Origin: Bugulina stolonifera
Taxonomy: Eukaryota; Bryozoa; Gymnolaemata; Cheilostomatida; Bugulidae
Assembly (NCBI GenBank): GCA_935421135.1
Contig: OW285195.1
Coordinates: forward strand, 15,080,158-15,144,157
Length of the DNA stretch: 64,000 nt
Direction of reading: 5' to 3'
Part shown: in pieces, positions 51,062-61,269 of the stretch
Layout of the letters: each line of letters opens with the position of its first letter
Numbering within the stretch: position 1 is the first letter of the stretch
Notes under the pieces: generated by a model
Databases searched by the model: none
What the model was told of the DNA's origin: nothing
The model's input: only the letters and a program-made list of their open reading frames with translations
Made by a program: the position numbers and the translations under genes

Positions 51062-51195
51062 AGAATATAGATATAGAGTATAGATATAGAGTACAGATAT
51101 AGAGTATAACTATAGAGTATAGATATAGAGTATAGAATATAGAGTATAGATATAGAGTATAGAATATAGAGTATAGAATATAGACTTTAGAGTAT
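51062..51195. repeat. TAGAGTATAGATA simple repeat
   Basis: Irregular reiteration of TAGAGTATA and GATATAGAGTATA. A related stretch at 60388-60640 occupies the same relative place in copy 3 of the duplicated unit. Confidence 0.8.
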
Positions 51196-51507
51196 ACCTG
51201 CAACCATGCATGACAACTCTCCCGGTCCCCGTGCCGTTTTCAGAACTCATCTCCTGCAAACTCCCAAACTCTCGCAAGCCCTCCCCGGTTTGGAATTTTA
51301 GTCAATAATAACTTTTATTTGCTATTTTGGTGACTATTATGGACATATAAGCTGACTGTCAAGCTAGCAGCTCACACATTTAATGTTTATATGATATAAT
51401 TTGTTTTGGAGCTGTTCTGTTTATTAATGCTATGCAAGCTTAGTCTCTCCAACTATCTAAATGAAGAACTTTTGTTTGTTTTGCAATGGATAGTAAATGG
51501 ATAAAAT

Positions 51508-51706
51508 TGTCAAGTCAAGATATAATATAATATGGATAGCTTTAACAACACGTCTAGACTCACCAGTAGTATGAATCGAAGTGCCGTGTGTTCGCTCCTG
51601 TATTCTATGCCTCAGTCTCGTATCTCGATCCTATTGGCTAGCGCTTGTCTCTGTATCCTATAGGCGGCTTCGTCATATGCGTTGACCTCTAGACTATAAT
51701 CCCACA
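51508..51706 (-). repeat. 3' LTR of the Ty3-type element
   Basis: A 199-bp repeat, TG...CA on both strands, identical to 57723-57921. It follows the polypurine tract in the transcript direction. Confidence 0.95.
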
Positions 51707-51832
51707 TGCCCTTTTCTTCGAAGAGCCTCCTCCTTGATTTCTGGTAATCCCTTCTCCAATAGTCTAGATTCCTCGTTCTAGTTCTCTAATACTTTACCTA
51801 GTCTTCTAGTAACTTACTCGCATGTTCAGGGT

Positions 51833-52885
51833 TTAGTCTACCTCTGGATCTGGACTTCGTCTACCTGGCGTCTCGGCAGCTGGTGTGCTATCACCCTTCG
51901 GACTCTCAGTCGTTCTAGTACCTGAAAGCCCTAAACTAGTATTTCTAGCTACCTCCGAGTAGAGGGGCCCATGAAAAGCAACAATCTGAGACTCTGCGCC
52001 TTCAGACTTTACTTCCATACCCACACTGACTCGTTCACTAGAGCTCTGGTTTACTTGTATACTAGATTCTACCGGAGTCACAGACTCCCCCTCTCCACCT
52101 GACGCCTCCATACCTACCATAGAGGTGGAAGCCACTGACCGCGGTGGTGCTACCACGGGACCAGCCGAGGTACCTGTCGAGATCTTAGACCTCTTGCTGA
52201 TAAAGTTAGCCCTTGCGAGCTCTAGCTGTTGAATAGCTTCTCTCATGGCCTCTCCTCCTTCATACTCGACCTTTAGGGCCTCTCTCTCTCTCTCGAGCTC
52301 CATGCGTTCTCTGGCATGCCTTCTCTCCATTTCTTGTTGTCTATCTGCCAATACTTCCATCCTAGAATCAAAAACAGAAGCAGAGAGAAACTCGGTAGAT
52401 TTGACCGTGTCTAGAAAACTGGATACCTCACCTACAATTGTGCGCTTCCCTGGAACTCTAGCGCTCTTACTGGGAGGGGCAGGTGTCTCCTCCTCCACTC
52501 GAGCTCTCTTGGTTGCTATAAAATCTTTACCACCATACGGGCAATCTGCTGTATCGTGATCTCCTCCTGTTTTTGCACACCAGGTACAAACTTTCTTTGG
52601 ACAGCTGGCTACCCAATGGCCTTTATCTCCACATTTGTGGCAAACATTACCAGGGCAATCACGTGCTGAATGGTCACGTAAGCATCCACAAATAAGGCAT
52701 TTCATATTACCTGGTTTACCATAGATTTTTCTACTTCTACCTGACCTGATTTCTGGTGGGACTCCACTGTCTCCATCCTCCTTGCTTGCACTCTCGGTCA
52801 TGTCTGCTCTAGCTCTCCTCCTTCTCCTTCTTCCCTCTACCACCTGCCATGTTCCTTCCTCTCCACTGCTCCCTCCGCTTGGCAT
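51833..52885 (-). CDS. ORF3 of the Ty3-type element: triple zinc-knuckle, coiled-coil protein (350 aa)
   Basis: The ORF starts 53 nt after the pol stop and ends 126 nt before the 3' LTR, where some elements carry env. It has no signal peptide or membrane segment. Residues 18-26 are an arginine run (GRRRRRRAR), a likely nuclear or RNA-binding signal. Three zinc knuckles follow: C63/C66/H72/C77 (C-x2-C-x5-H-x4-C), C82/C85/H90/C95 (canonical x2-x4-x4) and C100/C103/H110/C115 (x2-x6-x4). Residues about 180-225 (RQQEMERRHARERMELERER and on) should form a charged coiled coil. The rest is Ser/Thr/Pro/Glu-rich. A nucleic-acid-binding accessory role is inferred; the protein is not recognised. Translation must use splicing, reinitiation or a separate transcript. 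Confidence 0.85.
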   Translation of the reverse strand: MPSGGSSGEEGTWQVVEGRRRRRRARADMTESASKEDGDSGVPPEIRSGRSRKIYGKPGNMKCLICGCLRDHSARDCPGNVCHKCGDKGHWVASCPKKVCTWCAKTGGDHDTADCPYGGKDFIATKRARVEEETPAPPSKSARVPGKRTIVGEVSSFLDTVKSTEFLSASVFDSRMEVLADRQQEMERRHARERMELEREREALKVEYEGGEAMREAIQQLELARANFISKRSKISTGTSAGPVVAPPRSVASTSMVGMEASGGEGESVTPVESSIQVNQSSSERVSVGMEVKSEGAESQIVAFHGPLYSEVARNTSLGLSGTRTTESPKGDSTPAAETPGRRSPDPEVD

Positions 52886-52938
52886 TGTTAATGTTGAATG
52901 ATTTGAATGATCTGAGTAGTCTGAATATTCTACAACAG

Positions 52939-55900
52939 TTAGTAATATGACATGTCCTGCTTGTTTGGTCGCTTGCTAACCCTTCCTGATCTAGTTACAT
53001 ACTCCTTGGACCTGGTTTTTCCAGACACAGAGGCGTTGGGGTTATCAGCTTGACACTCAGTTGCCGTGCCTTCATTTGGCTTGGCGGCCTCTCTAGTGTC
53101 CTGTATAATCTGGCTCTCTATAACCGTTTGTTCGGTCGACTGGGGTTCACTAAGATCATTAATGGTGGTAATACTAGCAGCCTTATTACTAGTGGTGTTA
53201 GTCTTAGCAGCATTATCATTAGAAGCATTGTCACTAGCAGTTGTTAAGGGTATTGAAGGCTCATCCAAGGGTATATGGTCTACCTCAGATAAGTCTTCCG
53301 TTTCTTCACCCCGAGACTCACCTAGCTGGAGTTCCGGATTAGAGGGTGATGGTAAGACATCACTCCCCAACCCTGTCTCCGACCTGTATAACAGATACAA
53401 GTGTTTACGGTTGCGCCTAAGTTCTCTAGAATTCACTCTAACCCAAAAACTATCGGGGTATGTATCCTGTCTAAGGACAATACCTTCTCTACCTATATCA
53501 CTGGGAGCTTTAACCCACACTTTGTCCCCAATTTTCAAATCCGGTAACCTACTTGCTCTATGTTTCCTATCCCATTTGGCATTGGATTTACTTTTGTTAT
53601 TCAGCTCGATCTCTTCAAATTCGCTGTAATCAACTGGATCACCATGAGGGCACCCCAAGGGGGTTTCTATGGGTCGTCCAAACAAGAGTTCTGCAGGTGA
53701 AAACCCTGACTCTAACGGAGTAGCTCGATATGCTAACAGAGCCTCTGCCTTGTTTTCTGAGCTGAGCCACAACCTTTTAACAGTCCCTACGGCTCGTTCC
53801 GCGAGACCGTTCGATTGCGGATACCTAGGGCTACTCGTGGCGTGAGCAAATCCCCAACTATCCGCAAAGGACCGGAACTCCACGCAAGCAAAACAGCTAC
53901 CATTATCGCTCCTAAGTTTCTTAGGAGTTCCCAGTCGTGAAAATATAGATTTCAACTCACTAATAACATTGCTCGCTGTTTGCGAGTTCAGGAATGCAGT
54001 TTCTATCCATTTAGAATAGTAATCAATCACAATCAGATATAACTTTCCCTCAAACATAAATACATCAGTACCAAGTTCTACCCATGGTGCTGTAGGTAAG
54101 GTTATACCCACAGTAGGTTGGTGTTTTATGGCACTATTCTTTATACAAGTTTCACACGTAGAAATGTAGCTGTTAATATCACTACTAACACTAGGCCACC
54201 AAAATAATTGTCTCGCTCTTCTCTGGCATTTGACTATGCCCTGGTGACCTACATGGCACCTTTCTAAATAAACTTGTCGTAATACTTTTGGAACATATAA
54301 CCGTGAGTTACATAAAATCAACCCTCCATATTCGGTCAAACTATCACGGCAGCTATAGAGCCGTCGTAATTCCCCATGTAGCGATGTACCATTTCTCGGC
54401 CATCCGTTACGCATATATAATATACAGCTACTAGCAATCTCATCTATTTTGATTGCATCTAGTAACTCTTGTTCTCTGACACTGCCTAAAAGCTTCTCTT
54501 CTACGATACTCGCTATGTAGCGTTCCACTAGAGCGCAATTATAAATAGCTTCATCAGTAATCCCTTCTGTGCAAGGCCTACTTAATGCATCGGCTAAGTA
54601 CATTTCTCTACCTGGAGTATGAAATATTCTGTATTCAAATCTCATTAGCCTTAGCTTAAATCTCTGTACCCTCAAAGGTAAATGATACAAATCTTTTTCC
54701 CCTAGGAGTGAGACTAATGGCTTATGATCTGTCTCAATCTCAAACTGTCTCCCCATTAAATAGAAATCAAATTTCTCGCATGCCCATGTTATAGCTAAAG
54801 ATTCTTTCTCGATCATCGCATACCTTTTTTCCGCTTCTGTCATTTTGCGAGAAGCATACTCTACTGGTTGCCAGTCTCCCCTGTCAGTGTTTTGCAACAA
54901 CACCGCTCCTATCGCTGATTTACTGGCATCTGCTGAAACCCTATGTTTTTTATTCAAGTCAAAAGAACACAATACTGGTGTGCTTGACAGCTCTCGTTTT
55001 ATATTATTAAAAGAGTTCTGCTGATCAATACCCCAATACCACGGACTTTTTCCTCCTATCACATCGTAAATGGGAACACTCAATTCAGCGAGCTTTTTAC
55101 TAAATTTACCTAGGTAGTTAACTACTCCCATAAACCTGCGTGCCTCCTTTTTGTTATTAGGAGGTAACATCTCTGAAATAGCTTTAACTTTTTCTGGGTC
55201 TGGCTTAATGCCTTCTCCACTGACTACGTGTCCTAGAAATTTTACTGACGAGCATCCAAACTCGCACTTGCTCTTTTTTAGGGTTACTCCCGCATTTTGA
55301 ATTCTACTCAACACTTTTTTCAATCTGGACCAATGTTGGTTGGCGTCTTTACCATAGACTAGGACATCGTCCATCAAACATACTACGCCGTCTAAGCCAT
55401 GAAGAATTTTTTCCATGGCTCTCTGATAGAACTCAGGTGCAGAGCTAATTCCAAATGGCATTCTCTTAAAGCAAAACCTACCCCAAGGTGAAATAAAGGT
55501 AGTGAGCAGTTTGCACTTCTCATCCAATTTTACTTGCCAAAATCCGCTGTTTGCATCCAATTTGGAAAACATTTTTCCTTCAGATAAACTAGACAACATA
55601 TCACTAACCCTGGGAAGAGGATAATTTTCCCTTCTAACTCCCTTGTTTAATCTAGTTAAATCTACACACATTCTAATTGCTCCATTTGGTTTAGGGGCAA
55701 TGGTTAAGCCTGAACACCATTCTGTTGGTTGTTCCACCGGTTCAATTACCCCCATCTCTAACATTTTATCTATTTCAGCCTTTGCTTTTTCTCTAAGACC
55801 TGCTGCTATTACCCTAGGTCTCGTTAGATGGTAGGGTTCAACATCCTTTTTCAATTTGACTGAAAATATCCCAGGCAAAACTCCTAGTCCTTTGAAAAGC

Positions 55901-56253
55901 TCAGGAAACTTCACAAAGGGATCAAAAGCTTTAGCACACACCGATTCTACTATAGCTAACAAGTTAAGCTTTCTAATTTCTGAAATACCTAGTAGGTTTC
56001 TGTTAGCGCCCTTGACTACTGATATGCAAGTTGAGATAGATTTAAACCTATTCTTGATCTCTACATTCGCTTCTCCTAGGACTGACAACTTATGACCTCC
56101 AGCCCCCATTAAAATTTTAGACTGAGGCTGTAATTTCATACCAATATCCCTAGAAGAGTTATCTGTAAGGACTGTTACCTCGGCGCCCGTATCTAGTGTA
56201 AATCTTACATTATGACCATTTACTTTTAAGATAGCTCTATATTCCCCGCCTAG
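52939..56253 (-). CDS. pol: Pol of the Ty3-type element (protease, RT, RNase H, integrase)
   Basis: The frame continues directly from gag after its UGA stop: 38 codons precede the first Met (56139), followed by 1066 codons. The protease motif DTGAEV lies in those first codons. Numbered from that Met: the RT has D195 in KLDANSG and D257/D258 in LMDDVL; RNase H has D404 (SADAS), D471 (TDHKP) and D517; integrase has the H629/H632/C662/C665 zinc site and D692, D745 and E781 (D-x35-E spacing). The order RT-RNase H-integrase is that of Ty3/gypsy. The C-terminal ~200 residues are acidic, then Ser/Thr/Asn-rich, with no recognised chromodomain. All catalytic residues seem present, so the enzymes are likely functional. 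Expression as a Gag-Pol fusion by stop readthrough is inferred. Confidence 0.95.
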   Translation of the reverse strand, partial: LGGEYRAILKVNGHNVRFTLDTGAEVTVLTDNSSRDIGMKLQPQSKILMGAGGHKLSVLGEANVEIKNRFKSISTCISVVKGANRNLLGISEIRKLNLLAIVESVCAKAFDPFVKFPELFKGLGVLPGIFSVKLKKDVEPYHLTRPRVIAAGLREKAKAEIDKMLEMGVIEPVEQPTEWCSGLTIAPKPNGAIRMCVDLTRLNKGVRRENYPLPRVSDMLSSLSEGKMFSKLDANSGFWQVKLDEKCKLLTTFISPWGRFCFKRMPFGISSAPEFYQRAMEKILHGLDGVVCLMDDVLVYGKDANQHWSRLKKVLSRIQNAGVTLKKSKCEFGCSSVKFLGHVVSGEGIKPDPEKVKAISEMLPPNNKKEARRFMGVVNYLGKFSKKLAELSVPIYDVIGGKSPWYWGIDQQNSFNNIKRELSSTPVLCSFDLNKKHRVSADASKSAIGAVLLQNTDRGDWQPVEYASRKMTEAEKRYAMIEKESLAITWACEKFDFYLMGRQFEIETDHKPLVSLLGEKDLYHLPLRVQRFKLRLMRFEYRIFHTPGREMYLADALSRPCTEGITDEAIYNCALVERYIASIVEEKLLGSVREQELLDAIKIDEIASSCILYMRNGWPRNGTSLHGELRRLYSCRDSLTEYGGLILCNSRLYVPKVLRQVYLERCHVGHQGIVKCQRRARQLFWWPSVSSDINSYISTCETCIKNSAIKHQPTVGITLPTAPWVELGTDVFMFEGKLYLIVIDYYSKWIETAFLNSQTASNVISELKSIFSRLGTPKKLRSDNGSCFACVEFRSFADSWGFAHATSSPRYPQSNGLAERAVGTVKRLWLSSENKAEALLAYRATPLESGFSPAELLFGRPIETPLGCPHGDPVDYSEFEEIELNNKSKSNAKWDRKHRASRLPDLKIGDKVWVKAPSDIGREGIVLRQDTYPDSFWVRVNSRELRRNRKHLYLLYRSETGLGSDVLPSPSNPELQLGESRGEETEDLSEVDHIPLDEPSIPLTTASDNASNDNAAKTNTTSNKAASITTINDLSEPQSTEQTVIESQIIQDTREAAKPNEGTATECQADNPNASVSGKTRSKEYVTRSGRVSKRPNKQDMSYY

Positions 56254-56256
56254 TCA
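56248..56256 (-). promoter_or_regulatory. gag-pol junction: in-frame UGA-CUA-G readthrough context
   Basis: The gag stop reads TGA CTA GGC on the minus strand, and pol continues in the same frame. UGA followed by CUAG is an established leaky-stop context in some viral and cellular mRNAs. GC-rich sequence (GGCGGGG) follows. No second start codon is needed to reach the protease. Confidence 0.75.
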
Positions 56257-57432
56257 TTCATCACTATCACTAGAACTGTGTTCCTTAACATGTCTCACGA
56301 ATTTTACTCTTCGACTAGGACTTCTACTCTCCTCTCGAAGGTATTCTTCCCGGTAAGGAGTAGACCTTCTTTTATTTCTCTCTCTTGGACTCCTACTCTG
56401 TCTCCGATAGTAAGACCTACCATTGTTTTCAGGACTACTGCTATAATTCCTCGGCCAGGGTTTGGATTCCGCCCTGCAATCTCTAGCCTGATGGCCTTTC
56501 CCCTTGCATTTGAAGCAAATAATCCTAGGGCAAAACCTCGCAACATGGTTTTTCTCGTTGCATTCATAACATCTCTCCTGGTCCTTCCTATCTGGAGTAA
56601 TACTACGCCTGTAACTATCTCTAGAGTTAGACCTAGACCTATGTCTATTCCTCCTATCATTATTTCTACTATCTCTATACTCCCTAGGGCTTCTTTCTAC
56701 CCTATTTATTCTTTTAGCGTAAGCACTACTCTCTACTTTAACTTCCCCCACTGGTTCAGTTTTAATGGTCAAAGAACTCAGGTCACTATTTAGCTTTGTC
56801 ACTGACTCCTGTGCAGAAGATCGTGACTTCATAATAGTCTTTAGTTTATCCCAAGTCAAATCTTCCCTAGCTATAAGCTCTCTACACAAGTTATGATCTC
56901 TCAAACCTGTAACTGCTAGTACCAGAGCTAATTCCTTACGAGCCGTTTGTAAGGGTACTTTAGCGGCTTCAATTTCAGTATTAAAAAATTCTAAACTTCT
57001 ACTTAAACGTTCGACCCTGTTTAAATAATCCCTAGGATCTTCACTAGCACACTGTTGCACTTTCACAAAACTTTGGGTTCTAACATACAAACTATCTTCT
57101 CTCTTATAGTGGTTAACCAAAACCTCCAAAGCTTCATCATACGTAGTATTGACCCCTTCTAACTCCAAACCTGTGGACAGTAATGTCTCTCTACCCTCCG
57201 AGCCAATAGATTTCAATAATACCAATAATTTACCTTCATCAGTGAATTTTGGAACCAAAGTTTCAACACCATGTTCATCTGTAACTTTATTTTTACCCAT
57301 TTCAAAACTTTTCATTCTAATACATATTTTAAATTCTGTGAGCCATCTGTTCCATGACCCTGAAACATCTTGTGGATCAATGCGAAGCTCAGGAAATCCC
57401 GAATAACTAAACCCAGTCGCCATCGTTTGCAA
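56254..57432 (-). CDS. gag: Gag of the Ty3-type element (392 aa)
   Basis: The N-terminal ~200 residues are a helical capsid-like region of the retrotransposon gag type (for example VNHYKREDSLYVRTQSFVKV and DPRDYLNRVERLSRSLEF). A basic Arg/Ser-rich stretch (about 235-285) precedes two canonical zinc knuckles, C288/C291/H296/C301 and C306/C309/H314/C319, both C-x2-C-x4-H-x4-C. The C-terminal tail is Arg/Ser-rich and ends SSSDSDE. The first ATG is used; another Met lies three codons later. About 290 nt of purine-rich leader separates it from the 5' LTR. Gag forms the particle and binds the element's RNA. Confidence 0.93.
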   Translation of the reverse strand: MQTMATGFSYSGFPELRIDPQDVSGSWNRWLTEFKICIRMKSFEMGKNKVTDEHGVETLVPKFTDEGKLLVLLKSIGSEGRETLLSTGLELEGVNTTYDEALEVLVNHYKREDSLYVRTQSFVKVQQCASEDPRDYLNRVERLSRSLEFFNTEIEAAKVPLQTARKELALVLAVTGLRDHNLCRELIAREDLTWDKLKTIMKSRSSAQESVTKLNSDLSSLTIKTEPVGEVKVESSAYAKRINRVERSPREYRDSRNNDRRNRHRSRSNSRDSYRRSITPDRKDQERCYECNEKNHVARFCPRIICFKCKGKGHQARDCRAESKPWPRNYSSSPENNGRSYYRRQSRSPRERNKRRSTPYREEYLREESRSPSRRVKFVRHVKEHSSSDSDE

Positions 57433-57722
57433 TTTATTTTAATTTTAAAGTATCTCCTTATTTTCTCTCTTTTAATAAATAATTAAGTTAGTATAAGTAT
57501 ACAACCTCACTCCTCTTCTCTCTCCTCTATAATCTAATGATAATCTCTCTGAAACTCACTGTTCCCAATAACTATTAATAACAACAATAAATAATGAAAA
57601 TCTCCCTCTCTGTCCTCTCCTCTCTCTCCTCCTCTGTTGATCGCCTCTCTCCTCGAAAAAGTCTATCCAGTAGAACAGTATATCTATAACTTGAAAACAC
57701 TGCTACCCCACCCGTGGTACCA

Positions 57723-57921
57723 TGTCAAGTCAAGATATAATATAATATGGATAGCTTTAACAACACGTCTAGACTCACCAGTAGTATGAATCGAAGTGCC
57801 GTGTGTTCGCTCCTGTATTCTATGCCTCAGTCTCGTATCTCGATCCTATTGGCTAGCGCTTGTCTCTGTATCCTATAGGCGGCTTCGTCATATGCGTTGA
57901 CCTCTAGACTATAATCCCACA
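57723..57921 (-). repeat. 5' LTR of the Ty3-type element
   Basis: A 199-bp repeat identical to 51508-51706. In the transcript direction it is immediately followed by the TGGTACCACGGGTGGGG primer-binding site. Confidence 0.95.
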
Positions 57922-59232
57922 AAAATAATAAACCACCTTAAAACACAACAGTGACCAGATTGGTTACAAACAGTCAGGAAATGTAATGTGTGTGATGTTC
58001 GTATGTCTGGCTATGCACAGTACTATACGGACATTCACGTGGACTGTATTTTGAATGACTGCCGTGTCTAACTGTGGACTTGGCAGTGTCTAAATAGGCC
58101 TTTTGACTATCTTTTGTCTATCTGTGGACGAATAGTCTTGAAGTAATACGTACGTTTTTAGAGTATAATAATAATAGATATATTTATGTGCACTAATAAT
58201 ATTGGATCCTTTTATTTCTGTTACTAAAATTCAACTCTTTAAAAAGGTGTACCACATGATATTTTAAGTTAATAAAATAATAGAGGAAAAGCATTGGCCA
58301 ATCAGGTCTTGTATTGGTTATTATGACAAACTTGGTTACCATAGTAATATCAGTCAGTCAGTTAGTCAAGTGAAGGTAACTCCAGTCCAGTCTAGTCATT
58401 GCACATGTAAATGTGTTGTAATAATAATATGTACAGTGCAAATAGTCAGGTATGATGTCTTCACATGTGACAGCCTCTAAACTAATAGCAGCAATTTAAA
58501 TTAATACTATCTTATCTATATTATCTTCACACTTATATGAGACATCATGGTTGCCTTAGTCTGAGACCTAGCTTGTCTTCACTAGTTTTGTGAGGGCAAA
58601 CAACTCTGTGTACTAGTATTTGTAGCAACCTAGTACATGTACTTAAAGCAAGACATTTTTCATCAGCTTAGTTTGTAACTACATGTAACTGAGAACTGTG
58701 CCCACAGCAGACAGTCCATAAAGTGTGGTGTTCATTGTTAAAAAACATTTTAGGTATTTTAGCAGTCAAAGAGTTGGTGAGGGTTGTCTCCGCGATTGCT
58801 AAAATCTCTCTGTTTGATGTCAGCCCAACTTGTCATCTTTAAAGTATACAGTAGATAATATAGAGAATAGATTATGTAGAGTATAATAGGTACCAAGTAA
58901 TGTACATCATTTTTTCTCAGCTTAGCTATGCTACATATACAATCACGTATACAGTATACAGTGCTAGACCAATCTGATTATATTAAATGAAACTTGTGAT
59001 AAAGAAAAATTGTTTATGCAGAATAAAATGTTAAACTGAATTTTCCTGTAGATATACTCGATAATTCAATGATAACAAGGCAACTCTGCTACCCACATGT
59101 TGTATAACAAGTAAGGTGGAATTTCACCAATAATTCACATGCGTGACACACCCATTTATTATATATTATGATACTGTTCAAACCCCAACTACATTACATT
59201 TTGCAATAATGTATTTAACTGACATTTTAAAA

Positions 59233-59440
59233 CTTACTTTACTCTTACTTTACTCTTACTTTACTCTTACTTTACTCTTACTTTACTCTTACTTTACTCT
59301 TACTTTACTCTTACTTTACTCTTACTTTACTCTTACTTTACTCTTACTTTACTCTTACTTTACTCTTACTTTACTCTTACTTTACTCTTACTTTACTCTT
59401 ACTTTACTCTTACTTTACTCTTACTTTGCTCTTACTTTAC
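59233..59440 (+). repeat. 11-bp tandem repeat TTTACTCTTAC, about 18-19 copies
   Basis: Perfect TTTACTCTTAC units with one TTTGCTC variant near the end. Like the 19-bp array, the unit is stop-free in all plus-strand phases, so a Leu/Tyr-rich repeat frame is open. It lies between copies 2 and 3 of the duplicated unit. Confidence 0.92.
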
Positions 59441-59689
59441 TTGTTTAGATTGCTGTTTATTTACTCTACTCTACTTTTTTACTTGCTTCATCCGATGACT
59501 TGAGTCTAAATAACTTTTTACCAGTTAAGAATAACTATATGCTTTTACTTGACTCTTGACTTGAAATGTTTTGTAGACTGAATTTTGGGGTGGAAAAATG
59601 CCCACATTTTTCCCCTGGTTGTTATGGCCTTACATACACAGTATATACATGTGCATGCACATGTACATGTACATGTATATTGTAACTGT

Positions 59690-60900
59690 GTACTATGTAG
59701 GTTACTGGTATGTAGGCCTACGCAGCCTTGAATAGAATTTAGACCATAAGTCAACATTATGATATTGTGGGTATGATGTAAGCATTGAAGGATACACCAG
59801 TAGACTTAACCATAGTGTTATCAGTTATACCCATAGAGTTATCTTGAAGAAGGTATAACTTATACTGTACTACGTATTTCCGTATACGAAGCAGACAATC
59901 TACATTCTACGATAACCTGCTGACTTATATTAATATTGGATTCTATTTTTACTCTACCAAGTAAGTCACAAAGTCAGTGCTAGTAATAAGTCGGTACTGT
60001 CTATCAAGACTGTGTGTAGCACCTATTAGTAAAGAATAATGGTTTATAATTATACACCTGTGAACATACAAGCCATATATTATCCATATATTGAATGATT
60101 AAGTTATGGAAGTTGTAGCATCAATGATGGACAATGATCTCTAAGTCAGGGGGTCGTAGTGTATGTTGAGTTACATTCAAAAGTAGAATGCCATGACCCT
60201 TGGCTTTGTACTTTTGTTTTGTTGAATTTCCATCTATTTTCCATTTTTCAATAAATCAAGATGCGAAACGTTATCAAAAGTAACCTTTTCCATTCCATCT
60301 TGATGAACGAATCTATTCTAACATGAAAGGTCTTTATATTAAGCAATCTGCTTGCCCTTAGTTTTTCATGCAAGTGCATTCCAAGTATCTAGAGTATATA
60401 TAATAATTATAGAGTATAGATCTAGATTATAGACTACAAAAAGTAGTAAGAGTATAGATATGAAGTATAATAGATATAAAGTGTTATATAGAGTATAGAT
60501 CTAGATCATAGAATATAACAAAGTATTGAGTATAGATATAAAGTAAGCCCCTATAGATATAGAGTATTTATAGACATAGAGCATATGCATGTATATAGAG
60601 TATAGATCTTGATCATAGATTATAAAGATTATAGACTATGCACGTGTTGAGTGATCAATCCTATGTGTATGGGTGGTACATCGGTCTTGGCTCTTGGCCT
60701 ATTTTATTGTTAGCATAATAAAGGTACCAAGTAGTATACATCATATTTTCTCAGTCTAACCAAGCAATATAAAGTGTAAGTAGTGCTAAACCTATCTGAT
60801 CACATTAAATGAAATTTGCGATAAAAAGATTATTTATGTAACTTTAATATATCAACCATTGTAAAACTTAATGCCCAAATGTAATATATTATTAAAGATT
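59690..60900 (+). repeat. Copy 3 (partial) of the duplicated unit
   Basis: TATGTAGGCCTACGCAGCCT and following sequence matches copy 1 from about 46480 and copy 2 from about 50168. The match goes on through TACGTATTTCCGTATACGAA and TAGCACCTATTAGT to a TAGAGTATA-rich stretch and an ATTAAATGAAA(T/C)TTG(C/T)GATAAA segment. The first ~1 kb of the unit, including the SAM2 fragment, is missing. Confidence 0.72.
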
Positions 60901-61269
60901 TCAGTTTCCCATTTCTACACTGTTGTAGATACTATAGAGGCTTACACTGTTGTAGATAGAGAAGGTGTGCACTTTTGTAGATATAGAGGGCATACAACTT
61001 TGTAGATAGAGGTGGTGGAGCTACATGTAAGTGCAGCGTGATAGTACCAAGATAGCTGACACTTAGCTTGGGAATGTACATATGTTCTATATTCCTTGAT
61101 AGTTCACACTGCAGGTACAAGATAGCATCAGTAGGGGAGTTGTAAGCTTTTAAATGTTGGGGGGGGGGGAGATAATGCCCTAAGAGCAGGTAGTTTTAGG
61201 CTAAACTACCAGAGGATGTACAGCATCTAATTTTACTGTGATGCTTGTCAAATATCACATAGTTCGACA
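60901..61269. other. Upstream region of the ADAM-type gene
   Basis: It has four imperfect TTGTAGATA-containing repeats (60924-61010), a G run (61160-61169) and a perfect 8-bp stem GGTAGTTT/AAACTACC with a 6-nt loop at about 61190-61212. No clear TATA box is seen. Confidence 0.4.

Larger units (their letters stand above)
51508..57921 (-). mobile_element. Intact-looking Ty3/gypsy-type LTR retrotransposon, 6.4 kb
   Basis: Two 199-bp LTRs (51508-51706 and 57723-57921) are identical as far as I can read and are flanked by AAAAT target duplications (51503-51507, 57922-57926). On the minus strand a primer-binding site starting TGGTACCACGGGTGGGG abuts the 5' LTR (57722 downward). A polypurine tract (GAAGAAAAGGG, 51719-51709) lies 2 nt before the 3' LTR. 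Gag, protease-RT-RNase H-integrase in Ty3 order, and a third ORF are all uninterrupted except for one gag-pol stop. Identical LTRs and open frames point to a recent insertion. It sits inside copy 2 of the duplicated unit. Confidence 0.96.
47551..59130 (+). repeat. Copy 2 of the ~2.1-kb unit, expanded by insertions
   Basis: Sequence matching 45446-47550 continues here, interrupted by the MITE at 47768, the 19-bp array and the Ty3-type element. The end, around TAACAAGTAAGGTGGAATTT (59106), matches the end of copy 1 (47517). Confidence 0.7.

Noticed and set aside
53066..53629. Plus-strand open frames within the Ty3-type element (also 52245-52559, 56278-56793)
   Set aside because: They are antisense shadows of ORF3, pol and gag.
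51508..57921. Endogenous retrovirus with env
   Set aside because: The third ORF has no leader, furin site or membrane segment. Its zinc knuckles and coiled coil exclude an envelope.
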